A stretch of 64,000 nucleotides of DNA from contig DASUNM010000011.1 of NCBI GenBank assembly GCA_036277115.1, positions 124,001-188,000 on the forward strand, written 5' to 3'. Origin of the DNA: Pyrinomonadaceae bacterium. GTDB lineage: Bacteria; Acidobacteriota; Blastocatellia; Pyrinomonadales; Pyrinomonadaceae. Shown piece by piece: positions 17,363 to 26,183 of the stretch. The stretch's first letter is position 1; the number at the start of each line of letters is the position of its first letter. The notes below the pieces were generated by a model. It did no database searches. It was given only the letters and a program-made list of their open reading frames with translations, and was not told where the DNA came from. The translations under genes and the position numbers were made by a program.

Positions 17363-17389
17363 TGACACACCGACGGAATTGGCGTGTCA
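17363..17389 (+). terminator. Weak hairpin after gdhA
   Basis: TGACACACC / GGCGTGTCA (one mismatch, 9-base loop), followed after a few bases by GAAAAAAC, not a T-run. It may be a 3'-end structure rather than a true intrinsic terminator. The rest of 17286-17547 holds nothing recognisable. Confidence 0.3.
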
Positions 17390-17547
17390 CACGTGACTGA
17401 AAAAACATATTCAAACTGGCGCTAAGTCGTGAAAAACTCTTGATTTCGCCGGATGGCAGTGATAGTCTTCGCCTCGGATTTCTAGAGATGGTGACGGGTC
17501 CAGATCGTTTCACACGGCTGGCGGGTGCGCGTTCCACGAAATCTTAG

Positions 17548-17576
17548 TTGACACTGGCGCGTAGTTTCCTTATAAG
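17548..17576 (+). promoter_or_regulatory. Near-consensus sigma-70 promoter for the OmpA-like gene
   Basis: TTGACA at 17548-17553, a 17-base spacer, then TATAAG at 17571-17576. Initiation near 17583 would give an untranslated leader of about 275 bases before ATG 17860. The leader (17583-17859) has no reading frame matching a known family; no riboswitch class was recognised. Confidence 0.75.
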
Positions 17577-17859
17577 TAGCGCTAGATATCCGGCTTTAAA
17601 GGTTCAGGAGAGGTGCGGCAATCCATTGGTTCGACATCTCTTCAGTTATACCCTCAGCGCAAATTACCGTGTTTGATGGGAATTAGTTTTAGCTAATGTT
17701 CTCGCTGACGCTGCAGTTCGAGCGTCCTTATCCCCTGGAGTTAACTGGCAACGCATGCTTCGAGCATTTCACAATTCACTTAAGGATGCGGCCGCGCAGT
17801 TCGCTACCACTGGGGATTCGGCCCCGAGAAAACTTTCACAATACCGCAGGAGGAACGCG

Positions 17860-20391
17860 ATGAGACTCGCGAATAGAGTGCTGCTTTGTGCGCTCGCAAT
17901 TTTTATTTTGGCATCCGTGGCGTCTGCACAGACGCTCAGAAATGAAAACGATCCCAGAAACCTTTCGCCGTCGGTTGGCACCGGCGGGCCTGAGGGTGGG
18001 CCCACGGGACTGTTTACTATTTATGACGGTCAGACGTTGCGTCGGGGCGAGTTTACGTTAAGCATCGCCTATAGCAACTACGACCGCGATCCAGGTGACG
18101 TGGACATCGCAGATGTGCCCATCAGCTTTAACGTTGGTATCAACGACCATCTGGAATTGTTTTTCAAGACGACCGCCTATCGCGGTATCAAGGTAAACAA
18201 CCCGCGTAACCTGTCGAGCTTCTATCTGCCGAACTCGCAGTTGAAATTCCCGCAGTTGGGAAGCGGCGCCGCGATAGTGCTGGCCCCCAATGTTACGGGC
18301 CCGGCAACGAGCATCAACGGAACAGCGGTCTTTCGGCCAGCGTTTAATCAGCCGTTCGTTCAGTATCCGTTCGTGGGCGGCTCGGCCGGAAGCTTCGGGC
18401 AAGGCCCGGGAAATATCATAGGTAATTCTGGCTGTCCGGGCTGTGTTTTCACGTTGGGTGTGAGTCCTCAAGGGAACAGCGGCAGCTTTAGTTCCGCGGA
18501 CAACTTCCCGGGAATCGGCTCGCCGGTTGGTGGCATTCTTCCCGGAATCGTTTTGCATACCCAGACGCTTCCCGCGACGTTGTTGACTCTTCCGATCACA
18601 GTTCCGGTGAACTACACCGTGGCGCCAGCCTATCTGCCTGATGCCCCGTTCGTGAACCGTCTGTACGGCGAGTCAAGTTTCAATAATCTGGTGTTCGGTG
18701 CTAAGTGGCGCTTTACCGGTCCAAACAATCCGCTGGGTGTCGGTATCATCCCGTTCTACCGCTGGTGGATGGATAAGGGCGATGACTTTTCCGGCTTCAA
18801 TCAAATGCAGCGCGGATCAGGTCCTGGCGGCGACATCGGTGACTTTGGCTTGATTCTGTTCGTCGATGGCCGTCTCAGCCGCTCAGTAAATGTCTCGGCT
18901 AACCTCGGTTATATTCTGAACAGTAATCCGAAAGGTACGTTCGGAGGAAATGAGCTGACAATGCTGGATCGGCCGGACGAGATTATCGCCGGCGTCGGCT
19001 TTGATTTCCCGATTAACAAGTACTTCCAGCCAGTGCTGGAACTGCGCTCAACGCAATATGCCGGTGGCCGTACGCCGAACGCGTTTGAGAACAGCCCGGT
19101 CGATGCGCTGGCGGGCGTCAAGATTTATCCGCGACGCTGGTTTGGTTTCGGCTTGGCCTACCGCATGCACCTCAATCAGCAAGATCGTTCAGCTTTCGAG
19201 GGTGCGGACTTCAACCGCAACATCAATCAGATCACCAACGTAAATCCGATTGGGCCGCAGCCAGTCACAGTTGTTCCGAGCACCAGTCGGCCCGCAACGG
19301 TGGGCAGTTTCCCGGCCGGCTTTACGCCGTCGGATGATGCGAATGGCTTCATCGCGCAGTTCTGGATTGGCCATCGTAACGCCCGCGAACCGGACGTGCT
19401 GCCGAACCAGGCGCCGGTTATCAGTTCGTTTGCGGCATCGACCTCGTCGATCACCGTACCGTGTCCGCCGGGAATGGTTTCTGATACCTGCCCGACGACG
19501 CCTACGACTTCAGTCGGTCTGACCACCACGGCGACCGACCCTGATGGCGACACGCTGCTCTACACGTACAGCACGACGGGCGGAACAATTAGAGGTGACG
19601 GCGCGAATGCGACCTGGGACCTCAGTGGTCTGGGACCGGGAACGTACACGGCGTCGGTGGAAGTGGACGACGGCTGCGGCTGCGTCAGCTTCTCTTCGAC
19701 GACGGTGACGATTACCGAGTGCCGTGACTGCCGTAATCCGCTGGTTTGCCCGACGCTCGGTGTGACTTGTCCGAGTGACGTGGATGAAGGCCAGCCAGCC
19801 ACGTTCACTGCGAACTTCTCGCAGGGAACGCCAACTGTCTCTGAGACCTACAACTGGACAGTCTCATCCGGAACGATCACCAGTGGTCAGGGCACCAGCT
19901 CAATCACGGTTGATACGACCGGTGTTGGTGGTGGCTCAGTCACCGCGACCGTGGAAATCGGTGGCGTGGACCCGAGTTGCAACCGCACAGCCTCCTGCAC
20001 GGTGCAAGTCCGACAGAAGGTTGGGCCGCGCAAGTTCGACGAGTACGGCAATATTCGTTTCAACGACGAAAAGGCCAGACTCGACAACTACGCGATTCAG
20101 TTGCAGAACGCTCCAACTGACCGTGCCACAATCATTGGTTACGGCTCGTGCGAAGGCGAAGGCCTGACTCGTGCGAACCGCGCCAAGGATTACCTCGTGA
20201 ACACCCGCGGTATCGATGCTGGTCGCATCGATACGGTCGACGGTGGATGCCGCGCCGAGCTGACGGTTGAGCTCTGGCTGGTACCCTCGGGCGCGACCGC
20301 ACCGGCGGCTGACATGAGCGGCGCAGTTTCACCTTGTCCGGAATGCAAGCGGCCGACACGTCGTGGCCGTCGCGGACGCGGTGAAGAATAA
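17860..20391 (+). CDS. Outer-membrane beta-barrel protein with Ig-like repeats and OmpA C-terminal domain
   Basis: 843-residue exported protein. AGGAGG six bases before ATG 17860 and an immediate signal peptide (VLLCALAIFILASVASAQ) decide the start; an upstream in-frame ATG at 17755 is rejected. About residues 24-510 look like an outer-membrane barrel (alternating strands such as FTLSIAYSNYD, VSANLGYILNS). About 515-720 hold two or so PKD/Ig-like domains rich in Cys pairs (ECRDCRNPLVCPTLGVTC), probably disulfide-bonded. The C-terminal 90 residues resemble OmpA peptidoglycan-binding (FDEYGNIRFNDEKARLDNYA ... LTRANRAKDYLVNTRGID). It probably anchors the outer membrane to peptidoglycan. It has a strong promoter and a clear terminator, so likely abundant. 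Confidence 0.88.
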   Translation: MRLANRVLLCALAIFILASVASAQTLRNENDPRNLSPSVGTGGPEGGPTGLFTIYDGQTLRRGEFTLSIAYSNYDRDPGDVDIADVPISFNVGINDHLELFFKTTAYRGIKVNNPRNLSSFYLPNSQLKFPQLGSGAAIVLAPNVTGPATSINGTAVFRPAFNQPFVQYPFVGGSAGSFGQGPGNIIGNSGCPGCVFTLGVSPQGNSGSFSSADNFPGIGSPVGGILPGIVLHTQTLPATLLTLPITVPVNYTVAPAYLPDAPFVNRLYGESSFNNLVFGAKWRFTGPNNPLGVGIIPFYRWWMDKGDDFSGFNQMQRGSGPGGDIGDFGLILFVDGRLSRSVNVSANLGYILNSNPKGTFGGNELTMLDRPDEIIAGVGFDFPINKYFQPVLELRSTQYAGGRTPNAFENSPVDALAGVKIYPRRWFGFGLAYRMHLNQQDRSAFEGADFNRNINQITNVNPIGPQPVTVVPSTSRPATVGSFPAGFTPSDDANGFIAQFWIGHRNAREPDVLPNQAPVISSFAASTSSITVPCPPGMVSDTCPTTPTTSVGLTTTATDPDGDTLLYTYSTTGGTIRGDGANATWDLSGLGPGTYTASVEVDDGCGCVSFSSTTVTITECRDCRNPLVCPTLGVTCPSDVDEGQPATFTANFSQGTPTVSETYNWTVSSGTITSGQGTSSITVDTTGVGGGSVTATVEIGGVDPSCNRTASCTVQVRQKVGPRKFDEYGNIRFNDEKARLDNYAIQLQNAPTDRATIIGYGSCEGEGLTRANRAKDYLVNTRGIDAGRIDTVDGGCRAELTVELWLVPSGATAPAADMSGAVSPCPECKRPTRRGRRGRGEE

Positions 20392-20440
20392 CTCGAACGT
20401 TCGCCGGTCCGTGTAACCGGGCCGCGACCTTCTTCCGAAC

Positions 20441-20485
20441 ATGGGCGGTGCTTCCGAAAGGACGCATCGCCCATTTCGTTTTTTT
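20441..20485 (+). terminator. Intrinsic terminator of the OmpA-like gene
   Basis: Stem ATGGGCGGTGC / GCATCGCCCAT with one mismatch and a loop of about 12 bases, followed by TTTCGTTTTTTT. It lies 50 bases after the stop codon. Confidence 0.85.
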
Positions 20486-20632
20486 CGCGTTCTCTCCACC
20501 CCTTAACGCCTAAAGGCATCGAAATCGCGCATCCAAGTATCGAAAAGAGTTCCGCAAACAGTTATAATGCGGACGACCGACGCCCCGCAGTACCGATTAT
20601 GTGGACTTACTAGCGAAAGAGAATTGACCTTC

Positions 20633-23020
20633 ATGAAAAGAATTACCTTCAGTCTTATTCTGGCCAGCCTCGCCGTTGGTCTTTTGGCTTACTCGTTTTC
20701 CCCTTCGGTGCAGGCGGCAAAAGTCGCAACCGAGGGCGTGCCTTACACAACCGATTGGCGAATCACCGGTCCCAGCGGCGGTGATGTGCGGGCCCTGGTG
20801 ATCGATCCGAACGATCCGACGCGTTTTTATTTCGGCACACTGGATGGACAAATCTACACGTCTGCGGATGGCGCGCGGACCTGGCGGCTGCTCGCTAATT
20901 TCATTCGCCCGCAGCTTTTTGTTGATAACATCGTCATCGATCCACGTGATTCGAAGGTCCTCTACGTGGCCACGCACCGCCACAAAGAACCGGGTGGCTT
21001 CTACAAATCAACTGATGGCGGTGTGACCTGGAAACAGTCGGAAGAGCTCAAGAACCAGGCGATTCACTCATTGGCGCAATCACGCCAAAATCGCGACCTG
21101 CTTTTAGCGGGGACCAACACGGGTGTGTGGCGATCGATGGACGCCGGCCGAAGCTGGAGGCAGCTTCCGACAACCGGCATGACCAACATCAATATTGAGT
21201 CCCTGGCCATCGATCCGCGGGATGACAATGTTGTCTATGCCGGCTCGTGGCATCTGCCCTTCAAGACCACGGACGGCGGTCAAACGTGGCGCGTGACGAA
21301 CAACGGAATCATTGACGATTCCGACGTGTTCGCGATCGACATAAACGAACGCGATGCCAATCACATTATCGCGTCCGCGTGCAGCGGCATCTACGAAACC
21401 AGGAACGCCGGCGATTCGTGGAAGAAAATTCAGGGCATTCCGTCCCAGTCGCGCCGGACGCGCGCGATTTTGCAGCATCCGACCATCCCGGGCCTCGTCT
21501 TTGCCGGCACCACTGAAGGTTTCTGGCGATCGGCGAAAGGCGGCGAGAACAATTCGTGGATGGTCACGACGTCGCGACAATTGGAGATAAACTCAATCGC
21601 GGTCCACCCGGACAAGCCGAATGACATTTACATCGCGACGAACAACTATGGCGTGATGGTGTCACGCGATGGCGGAAAGACTTTCGTTCCCACCAACTCA
21701 GGATTTAGCGGTCGCTTTGTAAACACGATCATTCATGATCGCGAGCAGCCGAATCGCGTCTATGCGACGACGATTAACACAACGACCGGGGGCGGATTCT
21801 TCTTCGTCAGTAACGATGGCGGCGCGACCTGGCAACCGTCCATGCGGAACATGCCGCCCCGGTTGATTGGTTATGCCATCCTTCAGGACGAGGGCAATGC
21901 GAACACGCTTTACCTGGGAACCAATCTTGGCATCTATCGCTCGCTGGATCGCGGCGCAACGTGGTCCACGGTTGTGGGAAAGAAACCAGCCGCGCCGAAG
22001 AAGCGGGTAGCTCCGCGCACGGCCGCTCGCCGATCGGCGCCAGCGCGTAATACCGCGCGGACTCAACAACCGGTAAGCACTCCCGGCGAAAGAATCGTCG
22101 CTACTCCTCCACAGGCGGCCAGCGATGTCGTGCGTAAGGCGCAGGAAGCGCTGGATCGCGCGGGTTATCAGGTGGGCGTTGCCGACGGACAGATAGGCCA
22201 ACGCACCATTGCCGCCATCAAACGCTTCCAGGCGGACAGATACCTGCCGGTGACCGGCAAGCTCGATCAAACTACGATTGCCGCGCTGGGCGTTGGCAGT
22301 ATTGCATCGAATCTTTCGGCACATGTCACCACCCTGACAGAGCCGGTTAACTCTCTGGTCTCCTTCTCGGACGGTTCCGGGAAATTGGGGATGCTGGCCG
22401 CAACCAATGGCGGCTTGTACCGCACGTTTGACGCGACGCAAGGCTGGGATCGCGTGAACTATGGCCGCGGTTACGACGCACGAACCAGCGCCATCTCGGC
22501 GAGTGCTCAAAATTCGCGCCTTATATTCGTGGGCACGACAAGCTCCGGCGTGCTCGCCTCACGCGATGGCGGTGAAACCTGGCAACAGGTGGCGGGGGTT
22601 CCGACAAACTCGCCCATTAACATCATCGTTCAGGATCCGTTCCGCGCGACGCATATCTATGTTGGCACGAAGACCGCTTTCTACTCGTCACATGATGGCG
22701 GCCAGAGCTGGTCGCGGCGTGGCGGCGATCTTCCGTTCGGAGACTTCTCGAGCATCCTGATTAATCCGCGCAACACGAACGAGATCTTCGCCGGTAACGC
22801 TTATCAGAATGGCTCCACGGGTGGCGGTGTCTATCGTTCGGCGAATGCGGGTCAGACCTGGACACGCATCGACCTGCGTGAACTGCGTCTGCCGAGCATG
22901 CGTATTTGGGCGCTGGCTTTGGACCCGCGCGACCAAAGCACTCTCTTCGTGGGTTCGCATTCGGCGGGTGTTTACGTGGTCTCGCGCGGCGCGGAAGCCT
23001 CGCTCAGCTCGCTCCCTTAG
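20633..23020 (+). CDS. Exported BNR/sortilin-type propeller protein with an inserted peptidoglycan-binding domain
   Basis: 795 residues. ATG 20633 is preferred because a signal peptide follows at once (FSLILASLAVGLLAYSF); a frame extension to 20567 adds unlikely residues. Repeats of the Asp-box/BNR type occur throughout (SADGARTWR, STDGGVTWK, SMDAGRSWR, SRDGGETWQ, SANAGQTWT), indicating beta-propellers as in the VPS10/sialidase-like group. After a Pro/Ala/Arg-rich linker (about 455-490), residues about 496-555 form a PG_binding_1 domain (AQEALDRAGYQVG, GQIGQRTIAAIKRFQ), and propeller repeats then resume. Such a protein could hold a propeller at the cell wall. There is no catalytic Asp/Glu/Tyr set of true sialidases that I can identify. 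Confidence 0.85.
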   Translation: MKRITFSLILASLAVGLLAYSFSPSVQAAKVATEGVPYTTDWRITGPSGGDVRALVIDPNDPTRFYFGTLDGQIYTSADGARTWRLLANFIRPQLFVDNIVIDPRDSKVLYVATHRHKEPGGFYKSTDGGVTWKQSEELKNQAIHSLAQSRQNRDLLLAGTNTGVWRSMDAGRSWRQLPTTGMTNINIESLAIDPRDDNVVYAGSWHLPFKTTDGGQTWRVTNNGIIDDSDVFAIDINERDANHIIASACSGIYETRNAGDSWKKIQGIPSQSRRTRAILQHPTIPGLVFAGTTEGFWRSAKGGENNSWMVTTSRQLEINSIAVHPDKPNDIYIATNNYGVMVSRDGGKTFVPTNSGFSGRFVNTIIHDREQPNRVYATTINTTTGGGFFFVSNDGGATWQPSMRNMPPRLIGYAILQDEGNANTLYLGTNLGIYRSLDRGATWSTVVGKKPAAPKKRVAPRTAARRSAPARNTARTQQPVSTPGERIVATPPQAASDVVRKAQEALDRAGYQVGVADGQIGQRTIAAIKRFQADRYLPVTGKLDQTTIAALGVGSIASNLSAHVTTLTEPVNSLVSFSDGSGKLGMLAATNGGLYRTFDATQGWDRVNYGRGYDARTSAISASAQNSRLIFVGTTSSGVLASRDGGETWQQVAGVPTNSPINIIVQDPFRATHIYVGTKTAFYSSHDGGQSWSRRGGDLPFGDFSSILINPRNTNEIFAGNAYQNGSTGGGVYRSANAGQTWTRIDLRELRLPSMRIWALALDPRDQSTLFVGSHSAGVYVVSRGAEASLSSLP

Positions 23021-23063
23021 ACTTTCGCAAAGCCTTTTCCGCAGAAAGGAATTTTCCGTCGCC

Positions 23064-23093
23064 TTGACACTCAGTCGGGGCGACGTGTAAATT
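23064..23093 (+). promoter_or_regulatory. Candidate promoter for rpsA
   Basis: TTGACA at 23064-23069 followed after 18 bases by TAAATT (23088-23093). It would leave a leader of about 215 bases before rpsA. The leader has no recognised structure; autogenous control by S1 is known in other bacteria but is not evident here. Confidence 0.45.
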
Positions 23094-23317
23094 CCGAACA
23101 TCCGGTCACGCGATCGGTGATAGTCGGACCAATGCGGGAGACTACGGGCACGACGGAAATCGAAACTGAAACCTCCTTTCCAACTCTTAACGCTCGCCTC
23201 TCAAATTTCCAACGCCGACTAATCACCAACTGAAGCGCCGCTAAGAAACAATAGTGGCTCTCGCGCGCGTTTGCCGGGGCGTTACAGCGCCTGACAAAGC
23301 GTTAAGCAGGAGTGTTC

Positions 23318-25204
23318 ATGTCCACTGACGAAACCAACGGGATTCGCGAAAGCGAAACCACAACCAACAATTCTTCTTCTGATAATAACTCGGCGACCGC
23401 CGTCGCCCCCGCGCAAACTGCTCAACTGAGTAGTGAGCCTGAAACCGCCGTGACGCAGGAACTTGAACCGGCTGTTCCGCAGGAACAACGTGACGAGGAC
23501 GAGCGGCGCAAGTCCACCGAAGACTTTGGACACCTGCTCGATCAATTTGAGCAGGAACAGTCCGCGCTTCAGGAAGGCGAAGTCGTGCGCGGCACCGTCG
23601 TCGGCGTGACTGAGCGGGGCGTGTTGATCGACTTCGGGTACAAGTCGGAAGGCATCGTCAATCCAAGCGAGTTCATGGAAAACGGCGAGCTCGCCGTGAA
23701 ACGCGGTGACGAAGTGGACGTGCTGGTCAAGGCCATGGAAACCAGCGAAGGCTTCCCCGTGCTCTCGCGCGCCGACGCCGTGCGATTGCGCGCCTGGGAC
23801 GATGTCGAGAAGGCCTTTAACGAAGGCGTGCCGATCAAAGGTCGCGTAATGGATCGTATCAAGGGCGGTCTGCGGGTGGACATCGATGGCATTCAGGCGT
23901 TCCTGCCGGGCTCGCAAGTAGACACACGTCCGGTTCGTAATCTCGATTCGTTACGCGGAAAAGAAATCGAAGCCAAAATCATCAAGCTCAACCGCAAACG
24001 ATCAAACGTCGTCCTCTCGCGCAAGGCCGTGCTCGAAGAGCGCAACGCGGATCGTAAAGGCGAGACCCTTGGGCAGATTGAAGAAGACATCATCGTCGAG
24101 GGCCAGATTAAGAACCTGACGGACTACGGTGCTTTTGTCGATCTCGGCGGCATCGATGGTTTGCTGCACGTGACTGACATGTCGTGGGGCCGTTTGCAGA
24201 ATCCGGCTGAGATGTTCAAGGTCGGCGACACGGTGCAGGTTAAGGTGCTGCGGTTTGATCGTGATCGGGAACGCGTCTCGCTCGGCTTCAAACAGCTTTT
24301 GCCCGATCCGTGGGAAACGATCGAAGAGCGCTTTCCACCTAACACCCGCATGAATGGCAAAGTCGCGAGCGTGACTGATTACGGCGCGTTCATTGAACTT
24401 GAACCCGGCGTCGAAGGCCTGGTTCATGTCTCTGAGATGAGCTGGTCGAAACGCGTGAAGCATCCCAGCAAGCTCGTCGGCCCCGGTGACGCGGTCGAAG
24501 TTGAAGTGCTCAGTGTGGATCCGAAAGCGCGCCGCATCAGCCTCGGCATGAAGCAGGTGCAGGACAATCCCTGGCGCACCCTCGGCGAACGATACCAGGT
24601 GGGCGACCGCGTCCACGGTAAGGTTCGCAACCTCACCGACTTCGGAGCGTTTATTGAAATCGAAGACGGTGTTGATGGGCTGGTCCACGTTTCGGACATT
24701 TCCTGGTCGCGCCGCATCAAGCATCCGGGCGAGCTCTTAAAGAAGGGGCAGGCCGTGGATGCCGTGATTACCGGTATCGATCCTGAGAATCGCCGGATGT
24801 CTCTTTCGATCAAAGAGCTGGAGCCAAACGCCTGGAATGATTTTGTGGCCTCGCACAAACCGGGTGACGTGGTTAAAGGGAAGATTGCGCGGTACGCCAG
24901 TTTCGGAGCGTTTGTCGAACTTGGCGACAATCTCGAAGGCCTGTGCCACATCTCAGAATTGTCCGACGAGCGCGTTAACAAACCGGAAGACGCGGTCCAG
25001 TTGGGGCAAGAGATGGACTTCAAGGTTCTTAGAATTGACGCCGAGAACCGCAAGATAGGCTTGTCCGCGCGCGCCGCATCCACCGACGACCCGATCGTCG
25101 AGACGAAGATCTACACTTCCGAGGCCAAGGGTGGCATGGCGTCGCTCGCGGAACTGGCGGATTTTTACACCAGCAAACCGACGACCGAGTCTGAGGAGTC
25201 GTAG
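23318..25204 (+). CDS. rpsA: 30S ribosomal protein S1
   Basis: Ribosomal S1, which binds mRNA leaders. 628 residues from ATG 23318; AGGAG ends five bases earlier, making ATG better than the GTG at 23312. After an acidic/Gln-rich N-terminus (1-80) there are six S1 (OB-fold) domains at about 86-155, 171-236, 258-325, 345-415, 430-500 and 516-585. Domains 3-6 carry the typical VTDYGAFIELEPGVEGLVH-like pattern. The N-terminal tail is longer than in E. coli. The HU gene follows 150 bases downstream. Confidence 0.95.
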   Translation: MSTDETNGIRESETTTNNSSSDNNSATAVAPAQTAQLSSEPETAVTQELEPAVPQEQRDEDERRKSTEDFGHLLDQFEQEQSALQEGEVVRGTVVGVTERGVLIDFGYKSEGIVNPSEFMENGELAVKRGDEVDVLVKAMETSEGFPVLSRADAVRLRAWDDVEKAFNEGVPIKGRVMDRIKGGLRVDIDGIQAFLPGSQVDTRPVRNLDSLRGKEIEAKIIKLNRKRSNVVLSRKAVLEERNADRKGETLGQIEEDIIVEGQIKNLTDYGAFVDLGGIDGLLHVTDMSWGRLQNPAEMFKVGDTVQVKVLRFDRDRERVSLGFKQLLPDPWETIEERFPPNTRMNGKVASVTDYGAFIELEPGVEGLVHVSEMSWSKRVKHPSKLVGPGDAVEVEVLSVDPKARRISLGMKQVQDNPWRTLGERYQVGDRVHGKVRNLTDFGAFIEIEDGVDGLVHVSDISWSRRIKHPGELLKKGQAVDAVITGIDPENRRMSLSIKELEPNAWNDFVASHKPGDVVKGKIARYASFGAFVELGDNLEGLCHISELSDERVNKPEDAVQLGQEMDFKVLRIDAENRKIGLSARAASTDDPIVETKIYTSEAKGGMASLAELADFYTSKPTTESEES

Positions 25205-25354
25205 AAATCGCTTGGGCACATGGCTGCTCCCGATTTGCCGTAAGCTGTTGCCACATAAGTCTTTCGGCCTTGCCCTGAACCCGCTCGTTTGATAAGGTAC
25301 TCCTCCGCCGGATGACTCATCTCTCGATGAATCAGTGGTGGACGAGGTGATTAA

Positions 25355-25675
25355 ATGACCAAGGCCGATCTTGTCGATGATGTAGCAAACGCCGCCGAAC
25401 TGACGAAGAAAGATGCCGAGCGTTTGGTTGAACTGGTCTTCGACAGCATCATTCAAAGCCTGAACAAAGGCGAGAAGATCGAGTTGCGAGGATTTGGCAG
25501 CTTTCGCGTACGCGGCCGTGGCGCGCGTCGCGGGCGCAACCCGAAGACCGGCGAGCCGGTGAACATCCCAGCCAAACGTGTTCCTTACTTCAAAGCGGGC
25601 AAGGAACTCAAAGAACTAATCAATCAAGCCTCAGGCGCTCCGGTTGTCGCCGGGAGCGACAACGCCATCGGTTAA
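25355..25675 (+). CDS. HU/IHF-family DNA-binding protein
   Basis: Small histone-like protein bending DNA. MTKADLVDDVANAAELTKKD is the helical dimerisation part; GFGSFRVRGRGARRGRNPKT and NIPAKRVPYFKAGKELK are the beta-arm and the following strand. 106 residues, slightly longer than HU because of a C-terminal tail (SGAPVVAGSDNAIG). ATG 25355 follows GAGGTGATTAA, a good ribosome site. The pattern does not clearly separate HU from IHF. It may be co-transcribed with the HIT gene just downstream. Confidence 0.93.
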   Translation: MTKADLVDDVANAAELTKKDAERLVELVFDSIIQSLNKGEKIELRGFGSFRVRGRGARRGRNPKTGEPVNIPAKRVPYFKAGKELKELINQASGAPVVAGSDNAIG

Positions 25676-25694
25676 CCGCCCGCCCGAAAACGTT

Positions 25695-26183
25695 GTGGAA
25701 AGGCTCTGGAGTCCCTGGCGGCACGAATACATCGTCACAGCCGGATCCAAAATGCCTGAAGGCCGTTGCATCTTCTGCGAAGCTTTTCAGAACCCGGCCA
25801 ACGATGAAAAGAGTTTCGTGCTGCATCGCGCCGCGCACAACTTCATAATTCTCAACCTGTATCCCTACATCAGCGGCCACCTCATGATCGCGCCGAACGC
25901 GCATCTCGGCGAATTCGGATCAGCCCCGAAGGAAACAACTGACGAGATGATGGATTTGGCTAAACGCTGCCAGACGGCGCTGCGTGAAGTTTATGATCCG
26001 GATGGGTTCAACCTGGGGATGAACATGGGACGCGCGGCGGGCGCCGGCGTGGCTGACCATTTTCATCTGCACATCATGCCGCGTTGGAACGGCGATACGA
26101 ATTTCATGTCAACGGTTGGCGATACGCGCGTGCTGTCCGAAGATTTGCCGACTACCTACCGCAAGCTGCTTTCAAAGTTTTGA
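25695..26183 (+). CDS. HIT-family hydrolase (AP4A phosphorylase/hydrolase-like)
   Basis: Histidine-triad nucleotide hydrolase or transferase. The triad is HFHLHIM (about residues 121-127) and the zinc-ribbon-like CIFCEAF lies near the N-terminus, as in the Mycobacterium/AP4A-phosphorylase group. The start is uncertain: GTG 25695 gives the family-typical beginning ERLWSPWRHEYI, while an upstream TTG at 25644 would overlap the HU stop. 162 residues from GTG. The 3' end overlaps the convergent hflX gene by 28 bases. Confidence 0.85.
   Translation: MERLWSPWRHEYIVTAGSKMPEGRCIFCEAFQNPANDEKSFVLHRAAHNFIILNLYPYISGHLMIAPNAHLGEFGSAPKETTDEMMDLAKRCQTALREVYDPDGFNLGMNMGRAAGAGVADHFHLHIMPRWNGDTNFMSTVGDTRVLSEDLPTTYRKLLSKF

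Noticed and set aside
17755-17859. Upstream ATG 17755 for the OmpA-like protein
   Set aside because: It would place the signal peptide 35 residues inside the chain; AGGAGG and ATG 17860 fit far better.
24002-24724. 240-codon minus-strand frame inside rpsA
   Set aside because: It is antisense to strongly conserved S1 domains and has no family features; codon mirroring explains it.
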